Part shown: one piece after another, positions 36,045 through 39,511 of the stretch
Layout of the letters: every line of letters starts with the position of its first letter
Position numbering within the stretch: the stretch's first letter is position 1
DNA from: Telmatospirillum sp.
GTDB taxonomy: Bacteria > Pseudomonadota > Alphaproteobacteria > Rhodospirillales > Magnetospirillaceae
Length of the DNA: 39,511 bases
Assembly (NCBI GenBank): GCA_009712185.1
Contig: WASQ01000019.1
Coordinates: 47,713 to 87,223, forward strand
Direction: 5' to 3'
Notes under the pieces: model-generated
Seen by the model: the letters and a program-made list of their open reading frames with translations, nothing else
The model's database searches: none
Told to the model about the DNA's origin: nothing
Translations under genes and position numbers: made by a program

Positions 36045-37103
36045 ATGACCCCGTCCCAGATCCCGTTTCCGGACCAGTCTCCATCCCTGTCCCCATCCCA
36101 GGCCCTCCGGTTCGCCCGTCTTCCCCTGGCCGGCCTGCGCCGGATCTATCCCAACCACCTGATGCATCTGATGACCGGTCCCGACGATTTTGGGACGCCG
36201 GTCGCGCTTCACCCCATGTTCCACGGCTGCTATGACTGGCATTCCGCCGTGCATGGGGTCTGGCTTCTGGTCCGCTGCCTGCGCCGTCATCCCGACCTTC
36301 CGGTCGCCGGCGAGATCCGCGATCTTCTGAACAGCCTGTTGACCGAGGACGCCGGGCGGGCCGAAGCCGCCTATTTCAAGGCTCCCGGCCGGGCCGGTTT
36401 CGAGAGGCCCTATGGCTGGGGCTGGCTGCTGGCCCTGGTGGCGGAGGTCGATGCCGCCTGCGAGGCGGGGGAGGGCGCCGCCGCCTGGAGGACGGCTCTG
36501 GCGCCGCTGGAGCAGTTCGTGGCCCGGGCTCTCCCGGATTATCTGAACCGTCTCAGCTATCCCGTTCGCGCCGGAGTTCATTCCAACACCGCCTTCGCGC
36601 TGATCCTGGCGCTTCATTATGCCCGCCGGACCGGCGACCCGGCCCTGGCATCGGCCATCGGCGCGGCGGCGCGGCGCTATTATCTGGGGGATGCCGACTA
36701 TCCTGCCCATTACGAACCAGGAGGTGACGATTTTCTCTCTGGCGGATTGACGGAAGCGATGCTGCTGGCGGCCTGTCTGCCGCCCGGGGAGTTCGCGGCC
36801 TGGTTCCGGCGCTTCCTGCCCGCCTATGCGGCCGGGGGGGTCGGGCCCTACCGCCCGGCCACGGTATCGGATCGCTCCGACGCCAAGATCGTTCATCTGG
36901 ACGGTCTGAACCTCAGCCGGTGCTGGTGCCTGCGCGCCATCGCGGCGGTCCTTCCGCCGGCCGGGGCGGCAGGTCCCTCCCTGCGGTCGGCGGCGAAGGC
37001 CCACCTCGACGCCAGTCTCCCCCATATCGACAGTGGCGATTTCGTCGGCGAACACTGGCTGGCGAGTTTCGCCCTGCTCGCCATCGACGGTCTGGCGATC
37101 TGA
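36045..37103 (+). CDS. DUF2891 family protein
   Basis: The 352-residue product matches DUF2891, a family of unknown function with an alpha/alpha-barrel look. Conserved segments include HPMFHGCYDWHSAVHGVW, YGWGWLLAL, HSNTAFAL, YEPGGDDFLSGGLTEA, HLDGLNLSRCWCLR and EHWLASFALLA; the clustered His, Trp and Asp residues suggest an enzyme. A Pro/Ser-rich leader precedes the domain. It closes the DUF969-DUF979 operon, so it may process whatever that putative transporter imports (inference). No signal peptide seen. Confidence 0.9.
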   Translation: MTPSQIPFPDQSPSLSPSQALRFARLPLAGLRRIYPNHLMHLMTGPDDFGTPVALHPMFHGCYDWHSAVHGVWLLVRCLRRHPDLPVAGEIRDLLNSLLTEDAGRAEAAYFKAPGRAGFERPYGWGWLLALVAEVDAACEAGEGAAAWRTALAPLEQFVARALPDYLNRLSYPVRAGVHSNTAFALILALHYARRTGDPALASAIGAAARRYYLGDADYPAHYEPGGDDFLSGGLTEAMLLAACLPPGEFAAWFRRFLPAYAAGGVGPYRPATVSDRSDAKIVHLDGLNLSRCWCLRAIAAVLPPAGAAGPSLRSAAKAHLDASLPHIDSGDFVGEHWLASFALLAIDGLAI

Positions 37104-37481
37104 AATCCGGTGGATACCGGGGGGAACGCGGTGCTGTCGGAGACCGGGCGGCGGGCCCCGGGCCGGCACGGTGTCGCGGCCGGGGAATAGTCTGTCCCGC
37201 CTCGAAAAACATTTTTTTGAACACGTCCCATCGATTTGGCGACGGTGTCTTGTGGTTTGACTTAAACCAGTAATCACCTTCATTAAGGCTCTGATCAATT
37301 TAAAATATTAATTTATGCCAAATGTCGTGAATATCTCACAATTTTTGGTATTAATACGCATAAATCTCCGATGAAACATGAGTAATTAATAATTATTGGT
37401 AGAAAAATATTAAATTTACCACCGTAAAAACGTTTATTGACCTGATTTTTGCTATTATATAAATAAAATTTTTTCAAAAAC
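37104..37481. promoter_or_regulatory. AT-rich intergenic region with a promoter for the PEP-CTERM gene
   Basis: No gene seen. From about 37205 the sequence turns abruptly AT-rich (runs such as atttaaaatattaatttatg), unlike anything around it. A sigma-70-like promoter is suggested by TTGACC at 37437-37442 and TATAAA at 37458-37463 (15-base spacer), about 20 bases before the ATG. I looked for a sigma-54 (GG-N10-GC) site, frequent before PEP-CTERM genes, and saw none clearly. Confidence 0.45.
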
Positions 37482-38150
37482 ATGGTGATTAACATGAAAA
37501 AGAATCTTTTTGATCGCGTTATTGCCGCAATCGTTGTCCCAATGGGAATTGCTTTGTCGATCGCACCTGCCTCCGCCAGCACAACCATTTCCTCGACATG
37601 GGATCGGCCGAACGATCTCGATGGCTGGACACGCAATTATCCCCGGTCCCTGCCCGGTGTCGGTTCAGGGGATTGGGATAGCCGCATAGGATGGTCGAGT
37701 GATCATAGTCTCGTACTGTATGATGCCGCCGAGGGAAGTCCTGATTGGGTTTTTGCTCCGACAAAATTTCTGGGTGATTGGAGTGTTGGGGGTAAGTTGA
37801 GTTTTGATTATTATTCAAATAATAATGATACTGCGCGTCTTGTAGATGTGGTTTCTGCTAATGGCATTTATTTCACTCCATATATAAATATTCATAATGG
37901 ATGGACGCATTTTGATTTTGATCTTTCTAGTTTTGGTGCCAATGTTAAGGATGTGGTTGCCTTGGGGATAAATATGGATATACATGGAGGCCCCGAAAGC
38001 GACCACCTTTCTAACTTTGTCCTCACGCTGAACGATCCTAAAGGTCCCGGTGCAGCGGTGCCGGAACCGGCGACATGGCTTTCCTTCGTCGTCGGGCTTG
38101 CGGGGTTGGCGCTGTTGCGCCGGCGTTGTGGCGGTGCCCGGGTGATCTGA
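37482..38150 (+). CDS. PEP-CTERM exported protein
   Basis: The 222-residue protein has a Sec signal peptide (residues about 5-33, ending ASA), a beta-rich body (WDRPNDLDGWTRN; KLSFDYYSNNND; GWTHFDFDLSSFG) resembling laminin-B-like modules, and a C-terminal PEP-CTERM sorting signal: VPEPATWLSF at 193-202, a hydrophobic helix and a RRR cluster. Such proteins are processed by exosortase and usually go to the surface or exopolysaccharide matrix. No exosortase gene is in the window. The centre of the gene is much richer in AT than its ends. ATG 37494 is an alternative start. Confidence 0.88.
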   Translation: MVINMKKNLFDRVIAAIVVPMGIALSIAPASASTTISSTWDRPNDLDGWTRNYPRSLPGVGSGDWDSRIGWSSDHSLVLYDAAEGSPDWVFAPTKFLGDWSVGGKLSFDYYSNNNDTARLVDVVSANGIYFTPYINIHNGWTHFDFDLSSFGANVKDVVALGINMDIHGGPESDHLSNFVLTLNDPKGPGAAVPEPATWLSFVVGLAGLALLRRRCGGARVI

Positions 38151-38316
38151 TGTGATGGGTAATGCCGGTGCCCTGTTGGGGATCGTTTTTCCTTCTTTTT
38201 GCGACGTCGTCCGGATTTTCCGGCTCTATTCGTCCACAAGAACCGGAGTGCGTCTTGCCGGGTGGTCCAGGATACTGCGCGTGACAATGGGTCCCGGCGC
38301 GAAAGGAAAAACGGCC

Positions 38317-39486
38317 ATGGTATCGCAAGGTTCTGCTGACGGAACGCCGTTGACGGACGCGTCGGGTCAGGGGGCGGGGAGGTCGGCCTATGTCTCCGAC
38401 GACGAGAAATGGACCGCGGTTGTCGGGAGGGATGCGGGGGCCGATGGTCTCTTCGTCTATTCGGTGCGGACGACCGGGGTTTATTGCCGTCCCTCCTGTC
38501 CGTCGCGGACGGCAAAACGGGACAATGTCCGGTTCCATTCCGGTCCGGAAGAGGCCGGGGCGCTGGGGTTCAGGCCCTGCAAACGGTGCCGGCCGGACCG
38601 GAGGCTCCCCTTGTCGCCCCATGGGGCCGCCATCGTGGAAGCCTGCCGGATCATCGAGGCGTCGGAGGAGCCCCCGTCGCTTGAATCCCTGGCGGCCGCC
38701 GTCGGACTGAGCCGGTTTCATTTTCACCGTCTGTTCAAGGAGGCGACCGGCGTGACGCCCAAGGCCTATGCCGTGGCCCACCGGTCACGCCGGGTCCGGG
38801 AGGAACTGGCCGCCGGGGTCCCGGTGACGGAAGCGATCTATAATGCCGGTTTCAATTCCAATGGCCGGTTCTATGCCGCGTCGCACGAGCTTCTGGGGAT
38901 GACGCCCACCGCTTTCCGCAGCGGCGGCGCGGGGGAGCTGATCCGGTTCGCGGCGGGCGACTGCTCGCTCGGGTCAATTGTGGTTGCCGCCACCGCCAAG
39001 GGGCTTTGCGCGATCTTGCTGGGAGACGATCCGGACGCATTGATCCACGATCTGGAGGATCGTTTCCCCAGGGCCGAACTGGTCGGCGGAGATCCCGATT
39101 TCGATCGGACGGTGGCAACGGTGGTCGCCTTCGTCGAGGCGCCGGGAACGGGACTCGACCTGCCCCTGGACGTCCGCGGCACCGCTTTTCAGCAAAGAGT
39201 CTGGAAAGCCCTGCGCGCCATTCCGGCCGGCACGACCGCCAGCTATAGCGAGATCGCGCAACGGATCGGCCTGCCGGCGGCTGCGCGCGCCGTGGCCCGC
39301 GCCTGTGCGTCCAACGCGCTGGCGGTCGCCATTCCCTGCCATCGCGTCGTTCGCCACGACGGCGGATTGTCGGGGTATCGCTGGGGCGTCGAGCGCAAGC
39401 GGACCCTGCTGGAACGCGAGGCCGGTTCCGGCGTCAAAGCTCCATCCGGCGACGGGCATCCGGCTGCCTCACCGCGCGTCCGATAA
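38317..39486 (+). CDS. ada: Ada: methylphosphotriester/O6-alkylguanine DNA methyltransferase and transcriptional regulator
   Basis: Repairs alkylated DNA and activates the adaptive response. The 389-residue protein shows all three Ada parts. The N-terminal zinc domain has Cys57, Cys61, Cys88 and Cys91 (GVYCRPSC...CKRC), with spacing identical to E. coli Ada; Cys57 is the methyl acceptor for phosphotriesters. An AraC-type helix-turn-helix domain follows (LAAAVGLSRFHFHRLFKEATGVTPKAY). The C-terminal methyltransferase has acceptor Cys341 in AIPCHRVV. AAAGGA at 38302-38307 sits 9 bases before the ATG at 38317, chosen over open upstream frame. No Ada box is recognisable upstream. It ends near the window edge; alkB or alkA may follow outside. 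Confidence 0.95.
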   Translation: MVSQGSADGTPLTDASGQGAGRSAYVSDDEKWTAVVGRDAGADGLFVYSVRTTGVYCRPSCPSRTAKRDNVRFHSGPEEAGALGFRPCKRCRPDRRLPLSPHGAAIVEACRIIEASEEPPSLESLAAAVGLSRFHFHRLFKEATGVTPKAYAVAHRSRRVREELAAGVPVTEAIYNAGFNSNGRFYAASHELLGMTPTAFRSGGAGELIRFAAGDCSLGSIVVAATAKGLCAILLGDDPDALIHDLEDRFPRAELVGGDPDFDRTVATVVAFVEAPGTGLDLPLDVRGTAFQQRVWKALRAIPAGTTASYSEIAQRIGLPAAARAVARACASNALAVAIPCHRVVRHDGGLSGYRWGVERKRTLLEREAGSGVKAPSGDGHPAASPRVR

Positions 39487-39511
39487 GTTGCCAGGGGCGG
39501 GAGCAGGGGGC

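Overview
The window looks like an alphaproteobacterial chromosome segment, probably from the Rhodospirillales. The backbone is GC-rich, and it carries familiar alphaproteobacterial neighbourhoods: a PBP1A tail followed by prfB; bcp with glnE; and cysE-iscR with two cysteine desulfurases. No marker gene fixes the genus. Position 1 falls in a poly-G run that looks like a contig edge.

Positions 1-21574 are housekeeping backbone. In order: the C-terminal tail of a penicillin-binding protein (probably PBP1A), prfB, a murein endopeptidase (mepA), a hypothetical membrane protein, and a minus-strand run glnE > bcp > DUF455 ferritin-like protein coupled by 4-base overlaps. A large AsmA/DUF3971 envelope protein diverges from glnE. 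Then come a dual CDGSH iron-sulfur protein, tyrS, anmK, an alpha/beta hydrolase, and a sulfur-handling run on the plus strand: cysE, iscR, a NifS-like desulfurase, iscS, iscA, fdx, a TenA-like protein and mnmA. This run makes cysteine precursor, draws persulfide sulfur from cysteine, and passes it to Fe-S assembly and tRNA thiolation. iscU, hscA and hscB are not in it. An elongator tRNA-Met with a terminator ends this block.

Positions 21575 to about 33100 are an accessory region beginning directly at the tRNA-Met gene, with visibly lower GC in its core. Its centre is a two-gene unit: a roughly 2,016-codon Avs-like protein (N-terminal PD-(D/E)XK-type nuclease domain, central STAND NTPase, long helical-repeat C-terminus) and a 290-codon DUF5677-like partner starting 3-9 bases after it. 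Both are broken. An in-frame amber codon at 24196-24198 splits the first. A 1,303-bp IS1595-family element with an 8-bp target duplication splits the second. Excising the element on paper restores the second reading frame exactly. An IS66 transposase remnant follows, then a translationally coupled pair made of an RlpA-like barrel protein and a small secreted protein. This looks like a defence island in decay.

Positions 33100-39511 return to GC-rich backbone: a coiled-coil small protein, a GrpB/UPF0157 protein, a DUF969-DUF979-DUF2891 operon (putative two-subunit transporter plus companion), an AT-rich intergenic region driving a PEP-CTERM exported protein, and an Ada-type DNA alkylation repair regulator.
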